This document shows positions 8,429 to 17,647 of a stretch of 52,333 nucleotides of DNA, one piece after another. The first letter of the stretch is position 1. Each line of letters begins with the position of its first letter. A program made the position numbers and the translations under genes. The notes below the pieces were generated by a model that made no database searches, was not told the DNA's origin, and saw only the letters and a program-made list of their open reading frames with translations. This DNA is from an uncultured Verrucomicrobiales bacterium (GTDB lineage: Bacteria > Verrucomicrobiota > Verrucomicrobiia > Verrucomicrobiales > Akkermansiaceae), in NCBI GenBank assembly GCA_937928735.1, contig CALFVF010000015.1:1-52333 (forward strand), written 5' to 3'.

Positions 8429-8986
8429 ATGACATTGTTAAAAGGTCAACCTCTCCTGACATGCGCAGCGTGCCTAGCTCTAGTCGCTGTGGCCTACTTT
8501 TTCGTTCAGAATCATCAGAACCAGAAACTTGCCTCCTCAGATGCTGTCACTGAGAAAGGCAGTGTGCTAGATCAGCCTCAGCATGCTGTGAGTGCGCAGT
8601 CTACTCTTAGCACGAAGTCAGGGGGTGAGCAGAAGGGTTCTTCTGTGAAAAAGGCAGGCCAAGTTCTCCGAGAAGGGGGGAGGGCAAACCGTGTAGTGTG
8701 TGAAAATTGTGGAGGAAATCACCATGTGCATAGAGAAATTCCTGAATCTTTAAGGAAGAGTTTGAGCCGCTCGAGCTCTCATCTAAAGGAAGTCCAGCTC
8801 GAGGATGGTGGAATTGCCATCGATCTTGGGGGTGGATTTCATCACGCATCAACCGCCTCTGTGAATGCAGAGGGGGAAATAGAGATTCATTGCAGTACCA
8901 GCATTGAAGAAATCCTAACAATACCAACAGTGAATCATTCCCCAGATAGAGATACCCCACCAGTCGTAGAAAACACCGTAAGATGA
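8429..8986 (+). CDS. Unknown exported or membrane-anchored protein, coupled to the next gene
   Basis: A 185-residue protein of unknown function. Residues 8-27 (PLLTCAACLALVAVAYFFVQ) form an uncleaved anchor or signal peptide, then comes a low-complexity S/K/G/Q stretch to about 80. A compact segment RVVCENCGGNHHVHREIP (about 90-107) has two cysteines and four histidines and could bind a metal, though this is inference. The rest is polar (DGGIAIDLGGGFHHAS). Its stop overlaps the start of the metalloprotease gene as ATGA (8983-8986), which implies translational coupling and a role linked to that protease, for example a propeptide-like partner or inhibitor. Confidence 0.55.
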   Translation: MTLLKGQPLLTCAACLALVAVAYFFVQNHQNQKLASSDAVTEKGSVLDQPQHAVSAQSTLSTKSGGEQKGSSVKKAGQVLREGGRANRVVCENCGGNHHVHREIPESLRKSLSRSSSHLKEVQLEDGGIAIDLGGGFHHASTASVNAEGEIEIHCSTSIEEILTIPTVNHSPDRDTPPVVENTVR

Positions 8987-10896
8987 GATCGTTTTTATAC
9001 TCCATCGGTGCAGCGCTCGGGCTAACGCTTGGCTTAAATGCCCAGTCACAGGCGGTCTTTGTCTTTGAGTCGAATGATCCTGCGGGTACGGGCTTTAATG
9101 ATGCCACTCGCACAGAAGATATTCCAATTGTAGAGTCTGGGCTCCTCGATATCGTGGGGGATAATCCGGGAGCCACACTAGGGGAGCTAAGGCTAAATGT
9201 CCTGCGTGCGGCGGGGGATGCTTGGGCACAGTTTTTACTCAGTGACGTGCCCATTGAGGTGGATGTGGCTTTTCTTGATCAAGGTGGTCTCAGTGGAGGG
9301 AGTATCACGCTCGCGAGTGCCAGTGTTGCCACATTGGTGAGTAATTTCACAGGAGCTATTGAGCCAAATACATTCTATCCTGTGGCTCTTGCCAATAGCC
9401 TTGCTGGTCGGGACTTGAGAACGGCGATTCCTGATATTAATGTGAATGTGAATTCAAACGCAGAGCTCTCAGGAGATCTCTTGCCTGGTGGTGGACTGCC
9501 AGGTCTTGTTTGGTACTACGGCTTAGATAATAACGCGCCAGCAGGGACGATTGATTTTCTCTCTGTACTAACCCATGAGCTTGGTCATGGGCTAGGATTT
9601 AGTTCCACGGTTAATTTAAGTAATGGGCAGTATATTTTTGGTAGTCCTGACATCTATGCTCGGCATATCTTTGATACAGAAGCGCAACAGCTCTGGACAA
9701 ATATGACAGCGGCACAGAGGTTAGCCTCTGCGAGTAATGACCCTAATTTGACCTGGGATGGTGAGTTTGTGCGGAATGCTGTAGATGGAGTGAGTCCTTT
9801 CTTGCAGAGTGGTCTCGCTGTGAATCCAGAGGGGAGCCTTCCTGCGCAGCAAGCGGACTTTGGAGGAGCGCTGTCTTTAACAGGTTTATCTGGGCGTGTT
9901 ATCTTGACGGATGATGGCTCCACGGCAGATGGGACTGGAGGGAATACAGGAACGACACGTGATGCTGCCCAGGATATTATCAATGGCTCGGAAGTCTCAG
10001 GAAACATTGCCTTAATCGAGCGTGGAGTAGAGACATTTTATGCGAAAGTACAGCGTGCGGAAGCAGTGGGCGCGAGTGCTGTGATTCTCTACAACAATCG
10101 TGATGGAGATGCCACGCTAGCGCCCACGGGTACATTGGTGGCACCTATCCCGACTATTCCCGTGGTCTTTATTTCAGAAAATAGTGGGGCAGAACTCCTC
10201 GCGATGCTCGCTGCCGATCCTAATACACAAGTGAATGTCACTCCCTCAGTCGTGATTACAGGGGATGGAGGAGAGACTGAGTTTCGTGCTCGATTAAATG
10301 CGCCGGCAGCGATCCAGCCTGGTTCTTCGATCTCCCACTGGTCACCTGCCGTAAGCCCTAATTTGCTCATGGAGCCTTCTATTAATCCGAATTTAGACAA
10401 TGCTCTTGACCTCAGTCCCGTACTCATGCGTGATCTAGGTTGGCGAACCACAAGAGTGAATGTGCCACACGTGAACTACAGCCAATGGCTAGCAGAAAAT
10501 GGACTAACAGTGGGAGCTCCGAATGCACTAGTAGAAGATGATGCAGATGGAGATGGAGTATCAAACTTGTTAGAGTACTTCTCAGGGACAAATCCAGTCG
10601 ATGAGAGCTCGATACCAAGATCTAGTCTCACGGCTAACACGAGTACTGGTGCAAGTAGCACGGGTGGGAGCACGAGCTCTACTCTCACATTCTCCATTGA
10701 GCGTGATCGCACGCCCAGTGACTTGCGCTTTGAGCTAGAGGGCTCTCAGGATCTAGGCTCTATAGACGCATGGCAGAGTATGAATGTGCCCTTTCGTACA
10801 AGTCCTCTGACTGGTGAGCGTGAGCAAGTGGATTTCTCTATCGATACGAGTTCTGCGCCAGCGAGCTTCTTTCGACTGCGTGTTGAGCAGGAATAG
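8983..10896 (+). CDS. Secreted zinc metalloprotease with PA domain
   Basis: A 637-residue secreted protein. The signal peptide is about residues 1-24. The zinc site is THELGHGLGFSS with H198, E199 and H202, and the glycine turn of a zincin. A PA (protease-associated) domain lies at about 335-410 (GVETFYAKVQRAEAVGASAVILYNNRDG). An acidic calcium-type loop DDADGDGVSNLLEYFSGTNP is at about 519-540, and the Verrucomicrobiota C-terminal module ends FFRLRVEQE. HELGHGLGF plus an inserted PA domain is typical of secreted bacterial metalloproteases of unclear peptidase family. It begins inside the stop of the upstream anchor-protein gene (ATGA). It ends 17 bases from the convergent alkC gene without a clear terminator. 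Confidence 0.75.
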   Translation: MRSFLYSIGAALGLTLGLNAQSQAVFVFESNDPAGTGFNDATRTEDIPIVESGLLDIVGDNPGATLGELRLNVLRAAGDAWAQFLLSDVPIEVDVAFLDQGGLSGGSITLASASVATLVSNFTGAIEPNTFYPVALANSLAGRDLRTAIPDINVNVNSNAELSGDLLPGGGLPGLVWYYGLDNNAPAGTIDFLSVLTHELGHGLGFSSTVNLSNGQYIFGSPDIYARHIFDTEAQQLWTNMTAAQRLASASNDPNLTWDGEFVRNAVDGVSPFLQSGLAVNPEGSLPAQQADFGGALSLTGLSGRVILTDDGSTADGTGGNTGTTRDAAQDIINGSEVSGNIALIERGVETFYAKVQRAEAVGASAVILYNNRDGDATLAPTGTLVAPIPTIPVVFISENSGAELLAMLAADPNTQVNVTPSVVITGDGGETEFRARLNAPAAIQPGSSISHWSPAVSPNLLMEPSINPNLDNALDLSPVLMRDLGWRTTRVNVPHVNYSQWLAENGLTVGAPNALVEDDADGDGVSNLLEYFSGTNPVDESSIPRSSLTANTSTGASSTGGSTSSTLTFSIERDRTPSDLRFELEGSQDLGSIDAWQSMNVPFRTSPLTGEREQVDFSIDTSSAPASFFRLRVEQE

Positions 10897-10913
10897 CGTA
10901 AGTTAAAAATTTG

Positions 10914-12047
10914 TTAGATAAGAAGCTCAAAGTCTTCTGTAGCGAGCTCTTTCCCATTGATGAGTACACCCACCTTATGCAGCCCAGAGTAGAGTGCGCG
11001 CGTAGTCATTGGCCGAAATGGAATGGTTTTATTTAGCCATATGGGTTCTCCGGGTTCAGAGGACCGCTGTGCCCATTGGAAAACAGACTCTCTGCTGGGA
11101 GATCCCGCGCGATCAGCGTAGTAGAGCTTGTAGTGAATGAGTAGTTTCTGCGTGACTATACTCTCTGCATGGCACTGGATGGTGAGTGACTCTCCAAGCT
11201 GGAGGCTATGAGAGGAAAGGGAGAGTTTGGTGCCTGAGAGTTGGGCAGGGACGGGGTAGCCGAGGAACTCAAGAGCGAGCGGATGCCCTTGTTTGAGTAG
11301 AGTGCGTAAGGCGTGTTTTTTGAGATACTCAAGCTCTTTTGGGCGATTGATTTCATTCTCTTGCCATTCTCTGAGTACTGCGAGGACGAGCTCGGGGTCT
11401 TTCTTGCTGAGATCATTAAGATGATTCGCCACAGAGCGTATCACATAGCGCGTGGGATCGCCAGCGAGCTGGTGCAGAATAGGGAGAGCTTGCTGGGGGG
11501 CGAGTGAAATGCCAATGGCCCAGGGGAGCTTTGGGCGAGTCCCCTCCGAGGCGAGGCGTCTCACATGGTAGTTGTCACTGCGGCTACATTCGTAGAGAAA
11601 GCGGAGAGTTTGCTCGGGAAAGGCATTCAGAAAATAGCGAACGGCGAACTCAGCGGAGAAACGCTGGGTGATTTCGCGCAGTGCAGAGAGAGAATGATCG
11701 AGGTAGTCGAGCTGGCATCCGTAGAGCGCCACATAGTGAGAATACACGGTGTTTATGAAATTGCCGAAGTCATTATCTGAGGCATGTTCATCGAGCTTTG
11801 GAGGAAGGGAGGCGAGAAGGATCTTTAGAGTGGAGAGGTAGTCGCTGGGGAGCTTTTCATAGAGAGACTCGGCGAGATAGTGAATACGTTCCTTGAGCTT
11901 TAGCTTGGGGAATTCTCGGACAGCTTCTTGGGTGAATGCCTGAGTGGGGAAATCTGGGTAGAGCGCGTGGATGCGGGCACCCAATGCGTGAGCACTATCT
12001 TGGTGAAAGATTTGATCGGCGAGAGAGGATTCAGAAAGACGTTTCAT
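10914..12047 (-). CDS. alkC: 3-methyladenine DNA glycosylase AlkC-type, with Ig-like C-terminal domain
   Basis: A 377-residue HEAT-like repeat DNA glycosylase of the COG4335 (AlkC) group, which excises alkylated bases such as 3-methyladenine and 3-methylcytosine. The diagnostic segment NYHVRRLASEGTRPKLPWA is at about 159-177, followed by helical pairs up to about 255 (RYVIRSVANHLNDLSKKDPELV). From about 268 to the end the sequence becomes beta-rich (LSLSSHSLQLGESLTIQC and onward), matching the immunoglobulin-like domain that distinguishes AlkC from AlkD. Start ATG at 12047 is 112 bases from the divergent dnaE start. AlkC assignment is firm; activity is inferred from the family. Confidence 0.85.
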   Translation of the reverse strand: MKRLSESSLADQIFHQDSAHALGARIHALYPDFPTQAFTQEAVREFPKLKLKERIHYLAESLYEKLPSDYLSTLKILLASLPPKLDEHASDNDFGNFINTVYSHYVALYGCQLDYLDHSLSALREITQRFSAEFAVRYFLNAFPEQTLRFLYECSRSDNYHVRRLASEGTRPKLPWAIGISLAPQQALPILHQLAGDPTRYVIRSVANHLNDLSKKDPELVLAVLREWQENEINRPKELEYLKKHALRTLLKQGHPLALEFLGYPVPAQLSGTKLSLSSHSLQLGESLTIQCHAESIVTQKLLIHYKLYYADRAGSPSRESVFQWAQRSSEPGEPIWLNKTIPFRPMTTRALYSGLHKVGVLINGKELATEDFELLI

Positions 12048-12159
12048 AGAGAACTCATAGGGGCAAAAAAAGAAGAACTGTCAGGGAATGTGCAGATGAA
12101 AAAAATCTAGCTCACGGATTGCTAAAATCAATCCTTTCAAGCAGTCTTTGCGCAGCACT

Positions 12160-15100
12160 ATGGCCGCCTCATTTGTTCACCTACACACGCATACAGTATA
12201 CTCGACTCTCGATGGAATGGTTCGCACCAAGGCACTTGCCGCGAAGGCAAAAGCACTGGGAATGCCAGCAGTGGCGATGACAGATCACGGGAATCTCTAC
12301 GGAGCTGTTGAGTTTTATCAGAGTATGACCGCAGAAGGCGTGAAGCCGATCTTGGGCTGTGAGATGTATCTAGCTCCTGCTGGCGCGAATCAGAAAAAAG
12401 AGATCCCTGGGCGCAAGCGCAGTACACATGTCACCTTACTGGCGAAGAACCAAGAAGGCTGGAATCAGCTCACTAAGCTCGTCTCACTGGGGCACTTAGA
12501 TGGTGATTACCTCGGTGAACCACGTGTGGATAAAGAGCAGATGAAGCAGCATGCTGAGGGTGTTCTCTGCCTGAGTGGCTGCGCGCACGGGCCGATTCAG
12601 GAATGGTTAGAAAAGGGCGATCAAGAAGCGGCATTTGCTGAAGCTCAGGCACTCTGTGAGATCTATGGGAAAGATGATTTTTATATCGAACTTATGGATC
12701 ATGGCTACGAGGAACAGCGCGAGACAAATGCGATTCTTGCAGACATCGCCCAGCGATTGGGGGTGAAAGTTGTTGCCACTAATGATGTGCATTTCCTTGA
12801 ACCAGAGGATCATCAGGCACAAGATGTGCTAATCTGTATTGGAGAAGGTAGACTCTTGTTAGATGAAAATAGGAAGCGCTATTCCCCTGAGCTTTATTTT
12901 AAAACCGCGGAGCAAATGCGCGAGGTATTCGCAGAGTATCCAGAAGCCTGTGACGCGACTTTAGAAATTGCAGAAAAGTGCAATGTAGAGCTCTCCCTTG
13001 ATCCGACAAGTTCAGAAAAATACCCCCAATTTGGCACCCCAGATGGTAGCCCGCGCGAAGAATATTTTAAAAAGGTCTGCCTTGATGGTCTTAAGATGCG
13101 CTACACAGCAGAGAAAGTCCAAGAACTCTGTGAGTTAGAGCAGAAGACAGAGGATGAACTCTGGAAGGTGCTCCATGAGCGCCTAGATTATGAGGTGGGG
13201 ACAATTAGTGATTTAGGCTTTGCCTCCTACTTCTTAATTACTGCTGACTTTATTAACTGGGGGCGTGATCAGAATATACCCGTAGGGCCTGGGCGCGGCT
13301 CAGCGGCGGGCTCACTTGTCGCCTATGTGATGCAGATTACTGACATCTGTCCTATGCGCTTTGGGTTATTGTTTGAGCGATTTCTGAATCCAGAGCGTGT
13401 GAGCCCCCCCGATGTGGATATTGATTTCTGTCAGACACGTCGTCCAGAGGTGATTGACTATGTGCGTAAGAAATACGGGGAGCGCTGTGTCTCCCATATT
13501 ATCACCTATGGCACACTAGGGGCGAAGAGTGTGCTGCGTGATGTGGCGCGCGTGATGGGAGTGTCCTATGGCGATGCGGATAAGCTAGCAAAACTGATAG
13601 AAACGGCTCCTGGAGTGAAACTCAAGAGTGAGTGGGAGGCCAAGGAGGAACTCCGGGATGTCGTGCAGGCGAGTAGTACCTTCACTGAACTCTGGAACTA
13701 CGCCACTAAACTCGAAGGCCTGAATCGAAATACAGGCGTGCACGCAGCGGGTGTGGTGATCGGTGACGGAGACCTTGACCAGCACGTGCCTCTTGCTCGT
13801 GCGAAAGAAGGTGAGGTCGTGACGCAGGCAGACATGGGAGCCATTACAGAGCTCGGGCTGCTCAAAATGGACTTTTTGGGACTAAAGAACCTCACTGTGA
13901 TCCAGGATGCTGTCGAATACATCCAGCTACACACACAAGAATTTGACATTGCCCAGATACGTCTCGATGATAGACCCTCACTGGATCTGCTGAACCGTGG
14001 AGAGACGATGGGTGTATTTCAGTTAGAGTCAGGAGGCATGGTCGAGACCTGTAAGAAATACGGGATCGATAAGATCGAGGACATCATTGACCTACTCGCC
14101 CTCTACCGCCCCGGTGCGATGCAGTACATCGACCAAATGATCGAGGTGAAGAAAGGCATTACCCAAGTCGAGTACGAACACCCATTGTTAGAAACGATCT
14201 GTGGTGATACCTACGGAGTCATGATTTATCAGGAACAGGTGCAGAATGCGGCCAAAGTGCTCGCAGGTTACACACTGGGTGGTGCGGATGTTCTGCGCCG
14301 CGCGATGGGGAAGAAGAAACCCTCTGAGATGGCGAAGCAGCGTGAGATTTTTGTCAAAGGCGCGAAGGAGACCAACGACATCGAAGCTCCCCTGGCCAAT
14401 AAGATCTTTGATAAGATCGCAGGGTTTGCGGGCTATGGATTTAATAAATCACACTCCGCATGCTATGGACATATCTCCTACTGGACAGCGTATCTGAAGG
14501 CGAACTTCCCCGTGGAGTTTCTCAGTGGGCTCCTCTCCAATGAGATTAACAATACAGATAAAATCGCGATCTTTATTGCAGAGTGTCACCGCATGGGCAT
14601 CGAGGTGCTGCCACCTGATTTGAATCACTCCCAGCTGAAGTTCGCCCCAGAGATGACAGAGTCTGGCAATATGATTCGCTATGGGCTCGCAGCAATTAAA
14701 AATGTGGGTGAAGGTGCTATGGCGATGGCCATTAGCGAGCGAGAAGAGAGTGGTGAGTACACCTCACTGGACGACTTCGCGAGTCGCTTGGACACCAAGG
14801 TGGTGAATAAGCGAATCCTTGAGAACTTGATTAAGGCAGGAGCTTTTGACTGGACGCGCGAGAGCCGTGCCAGCATGATGGAGCGCCTCGATAAGGTCAC
14901 AGCCTCTGCGTCCTCAGCACACCGAGATAGAGCGAGTGGGCAGGAGTCATTATTTGATACAATGAGCTTCGCGGGAGCTGCGCCCAGCGCAGAGGTTAAT
15001 GGGAGAGCAGGAGAGCTTGAGATTGAGGAGTGGCCAAAGGACCAAAAGTTAGAAGATGAAAAAAATCTGTTAGGAATGTACACCAGTGGTCACCCACTGG

Positions 15101-15675
15101 ATGCGTACCGAGGTGTGGTAGATGCTGAGCTGTATTCTCGTCTAGGACTAGTGGAAGACCTTGATCTTTCTGAAAAGAAAAAGCGCCACCGCTTCGCGGG
15201 CTTACTCAGACAGGTAGAGCACAAGGTCACAAAGACAGGAAAAAAATTCGGCGTTCTCCATCTCGAAGACTTCACTGGGCGCCGTGAAATTCTCGTGTGG
15301 GAAGAGAGCTATCTACCTGCGCAGGAAGCGGGTCTGTTAGAATCAGGAAAGGCGATTCGCATGATGTGTAATGTCCAAGAAGACGATCGCAATGATAGAC
15401 GCAGGATGACAGCCTCAAAGATAGAGCCACTCAAGGCACGAAAGATCGGTGTAGGAGGGAAGAATGTCCTCAATTTACATCTCTGGATCGCCCGTCACAG
15501 TGAACGAGACCTTAGAGACATTAAAAAAACTTTAGAAGAGCACCCAGGAAAAACCCCAGTGGTGGTGCATATTCAAAATAGCCTAGGAAAGCGCACATCA
15601 CTTTCGGTGGGGGATTCTCTCCACGTTAGAAAGTCACCCGCTCTAGAGAAGGCTCTCGCTAGCTACTTAGACTAG
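12160..15675 (+). CDS. dnaE: DNA polymerase III subunit alpha
   Basis: A 1171-residue replicative polymerase of the DnaE1 type. The N-terminal PHP domain begins at FVHLHTHTVYSTLDGMV, the palm carries GRGSAAGS and the catalytic PDVDIDF (two aspartates), and a helix-hairpin-helix region follows at about 830-900. An OB fold FAGLLRQVEHKVTKTGKKFGVLHLED lies near residue 1010. Start ATG 12160 is preferred to the in-frame TTG at 12148 because the PHP domain begins five residues later. The length is usual. It shares a 112-base divergent region with alkC and is followed after 91 bases by the sugar operon on the same strand, but the sharp fall in GC content there argues for a separate unit. Confidence 0.97.
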   Translation: MAASFVHLHTHTVYSTLDGMVRTKALAAKAKALGMPAVAMTDHGNLYGAVEFYQSMTAEGVKPILGCEMYLAPAGANQKKEIPGRKRSTHVTLLAKNQEGWNQLTKLVSLGHLDGDYLGEPRVDKEQMKQHAEGVLCLSGCAHGPIQEWLEKGDQEAAFAEAQALCEIYGKDDFYIELMDHGYEEQRETNAILADIAQRLGVKVVATNDVHFLEPEDHQAQDVLICIGEGRLLLDENRKRYSPELYFKTAEQMREVFAEYPEACDATLEIAEKCNVELSLDPTSSEKYPQFGTPDGSPREEYFKKVCLDGLKMRYTAEKVQELCELEQKTEDELWKVLHERLDYEVGTISDLGFASYFLITADFINWGRDQNIPVGPGRGSAAGSLVAYVMQITDICPMRFGLLFERFLNPERVSPPDVDIDFCQTRRPEVIDYVRKKYGERCVSHIITYGTLGAKSVLRDVARVMGVSYGDADKLAKLIETAPGVKLKSEWEAKEELRDVVQASSTFTELWNYATKLEGLNRNTGVHAAGVVIGDGDLDQHVPLARAKEGEVVTQADMGAITELGLLKMDFLGLKNLTVIQDAVEYIQLHTQEFDIAQIRLDDRPSLDLLNRGETMGVFQLESGGMVETCKKYGIDKIEDIIDLLALYRPGAMQYIDQMIEVKKGITQVEYEHPLLETICGDTYGVMIYQEQVQNAAKVLAGYTLGGADVLRRAMGKKKPSEMAKQREIFVKGAKETNDIEAPLANKIFDKIAGFAGYGFNKSHSACYGHISYWTAYLKANFPVEFLSGLLSNEINNTDKIAIFIAECHRMGIEVLPPDLNHSQLKFAPEMTESGNMIRYGLAAIKNVGEGAMAMAISEREESGEYTSLDDFASRLDTKVVNKRILENLIKAGAFDWTRESRASMMERLDKVTASASSAHRDRASGQESLFDTMSFAGAAPSAEVNGRAGELEIEEWPKDQKLEDEKNLLGMYTSGHPLDAYRGVVDAELYSRLGLVEDLDLSEKKKRHRFAGLLRQVEHKVTKTGKKFGVLHLEDFTGRREILVWEESYLPAQEAGLLESGKAIRMMCNVQEDDRNDRRRMTASKIEPLKARKIGVGGKNVLNLHLWIARHSERDLRDIKKTLEEHPGKTPVVVHIQNSLGKRTSLSVGDSLHVRKSPALEKALASYLD

Positions 15676-15730
15676 GAGCGCAGCGAGAAGAGCATGGCGC
15701 AAAAATTAAAAAGATAGTCGCAAATCCTTG

Positions 15731-15760
15731 TTGTAAACCAAAATTTAAATAAATTATATT
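15731..15760 (+). promoter_or_regulatory. Candidate promoter of the sugar operon, predicting a leaderless transcript
   Basis: TTGTAA (15731-15736), 18 bases, then TATATT (15755-15760). The first codon of the lactonase gene is ATG at 15767, so transcription from this promoter would begin at or next to the start codon. No ribosome-binding site is present before that ATG, which agrees with a leaderless message. Sequence match only. Confidence 0.4.
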
Positions 15761-15766
15761 CCATGG

Positions 15767-16600
15767 ATGATATTAGATAGTCATCATCATCTATGGAACT
15801 ATTCAGTAAATGAATATAGTTGGATAACTGATGACATGGCAGTGCTCAAAAAAGACTTCTTGCCCAGAAGTCTTGAGAGGATTTCTAAAACTTCTGGAGT
15901 GGATGGATTTGTTGCGGTTCAAGCCAGGCAATCAATAGAAGAAACCAAATGGTTGCTGAAATTAGCAGCTGACGCAGACTTGATCAAAGGTGTTGTGGGT
16001 TGGTTACCGCTACAAGATGATTCATTAGCCCAAGAACTAGATCACTTCTTTAGCTTTAAAAAACTGAAGGGAGTTCGACATGTTGTTCAAGACGAGCCTG
16101 ATGATGATTTCATTCTAGGCAAAAGGTTTAACCAAGGAGTAAAAAGCCTTCTACCTTATGGATTGGTATATGACATTCTTATTTTTGCGAAACATCTGCC
16201 ACAAACTATTCAATTTGTAGACAATCACGCAGAACAATTATTTGTACTAGATCATATTGCTAAGCCCGCTATCTCAAGTCACCAAGTGAATAGATCATGG
16301 CAAAATGACATAAGCTCTCTGGCTGAGAGAGAAAATGTTTTATGTAAATTTTCTGGTGTTGTGACAGAAGTTATTAAGAATGAGTGGAATGCAGAAATGC
16401 TAAGGCCGTGGTGGGATTGCACCTTGGAGGCTTTTGGTACAAAAAGACTTCTATTTGGAAGCGACTGGCCCGTTTGCTTACTTAAATCAAATTATCAACA
16501 ATGGATCGAGACAGTGCGCAGTTTCATAGAAGAACTAAGCTCTTCAGAACAAGCAGATATTATGGGGAGAAACGCTATGAGAGCTTATAGAATAGAATGA
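15767..16600 (+). CDS. Amidohydrolase-superfamily sugar lactonase (cog3618), probable L-galactonolactonase
   Basis: A 277-residue metal-dependent hydrolase of the cog3618 group, which contains L-fucono- and L-galactono-lactonases that open a sugar lactone to the acid. Visible features are the N-terminal metal motif DSHHHLW (residues 4-10), the central histidine in LFVLDHIAKP, and the catalytic aspartate in RLLFGSDWPVC near residue 240. It is the first gene of a tight seven-gene operon and its stop overlaps the next start as ATGA (16597-16600). Neighbours (zinc alcohol dehydrogenase, tagaturonate epimerase, aldo/keto reductase) favour L-galactonolactone as substrate. L-fuconolactone is the main alternative and is accepted by close relatives. 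Confidence 0.75.
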   Translation: MILDSHHHLWNYSVNEYSWITDDMAVLKKDFLPRSLERISKTSGVDGFVAVQARQSIEETKWLLKLAADADLIKGVVGWLPLQDDSLAQELDHFFSFKKLKGVRHVVQDEPDDDFILGKRFNQGVKSLLPYGLVYDILIFAKHLPQTIQFVDNHAEQLFVLDHIAKPAISSHQVNRSWQNDISSLAERENVLCKFSGVVTEVIKNEWNAEMLRPWWDCTLEAFGTKRLLFGSDWPVCLLKSNYQQWIETVRSFIEELSSSEQADIMGRNAMRAYRIE

Positions 16601-17626
16601 AGGCGATAGAGATAACAAAGCCAAAACAATTAACGAAAATTAGAGTTTCTTCCCCCAGTGATCCAGTGGCTCATGAAGTGCTTGTTAAGGTTCATTGTGT
16701 AGGAATATGTGGCACAGATGTTAGTAGTTATCTTGGAAAGTTTCCATTTTTTGATTACCCCCGCATTCCTGGGCACGAACTGGGAGTTGAGGTCATCGCT
16801 ATTGGTGAACATGTCACTAAAGTGAAGGTTGGAGACCGATGTAGTGTAGAGCCATATATGCATTGTGGAAACTGCTACGCATGTCGAAAGGGAAAAACGA
16901 ATTGCTGTGAAAACCTCAACGTCATTGGAGTCATGTCTGATGGAGGCTTATGTGAACATTTTCTAATAAATGCAGAAAAGCTCCACCCATCATCCTCACT
17001 GAGCTATGAGCAACTAGCACTAGTTGAGACATTGGCGATTGGCGATTGGCTCTCACGCGCTCAATCGGCTCAACCTCCAGAAAGAAGATCATGTCTTAAT
17101 AATCGGGGTGGGCCCCATTGGTTTAGCAGCACTAGAGTTTGTGAAGCTAGCTGGAGTGAGAGTCACTATCATGGATATGGTGGAGCAGCGTATCAAGTTC
17201 TGTAGTCAGCATTACCCCATAGACTCTTCTATTACTGTTTCCCCTCATAAGGACATGAATGAAGAAGTCAAAAAAGTGACCAATGGCGATAAGTTTTCAG
17301 TAGTGATTGATGCGACTGGCAATTCTCGATCAATGTCGAATGCACTGAGTTATGTCGCTCAAAGTGGTAGACTGCTCTATTTAGGAGTGACAACAGATGA
17401 CATTGTCTTTCCGCATGCAGCACTGCACCGCCCAGAAATGACATTAATGGGATCTCGCAATGCTTTGGCAGATGATTTTGTACAAACTATAGAACTTCTC
17501 GAAAATGGAGAAATTGATACAAAATCTTGGATTACTCACCGCCTTAGGTTCGATGAAGTTGTAGAGAGATTTGAATCAGTTATTGATCCATCTGCTAATA
17601 CGATAAAAGCTATTATTAATTTATAA
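16597..17626 (+). pseudogene. Zinc alcohol dehydrogenase (probable L-galactonate 5-dehydrogenase), frameshifted by a 7-bp duplication
   Basis: Two overlapping frames together make one medium-chain zinc dehydrogenase of about 340 residues. The first frame (from ATG 16597) has the catalytic zinc ligands GICGTDVSSY and GHELGVEV, then the structural zinc cysteines in HCGNCYACRKGKTNCCEN, up to LALVETLAIG. It then runs out of frame and stops at 17205. The second frame resumes with LAIGSHALNRLNLQKEDHVLIIGVGPIGLAALEF, the Rossmann NAD site, and ends at 17626. The break is an exact tandem duplication of GGCGATT (17034-17047); removing one copy restores ETLAIGSHAL, the normal family text. In context the enzyme would oxidise L-galactonate to D-tagaturonate. 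As written the cell makes only a truncated protein lacking the NAD domain. Confidence 0.85.
17031..17050 (+). repeat. 7-bp tandem repeat interrupting the dehydrogenase gene
   Basis: ATTGGCG is present 2.86 times in a row (17031-17037, 17038-17044, then ATTGGC 17045-17050). One copy fewer gives an intact reading frame. The unit is not a multiple of three, so gain or loss of copies by slipped-strand replication switches the gene off and on. Confidence 0.95.
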
Positions 17627-17647
17627 TCTAACTGATTTTTAAATCTT

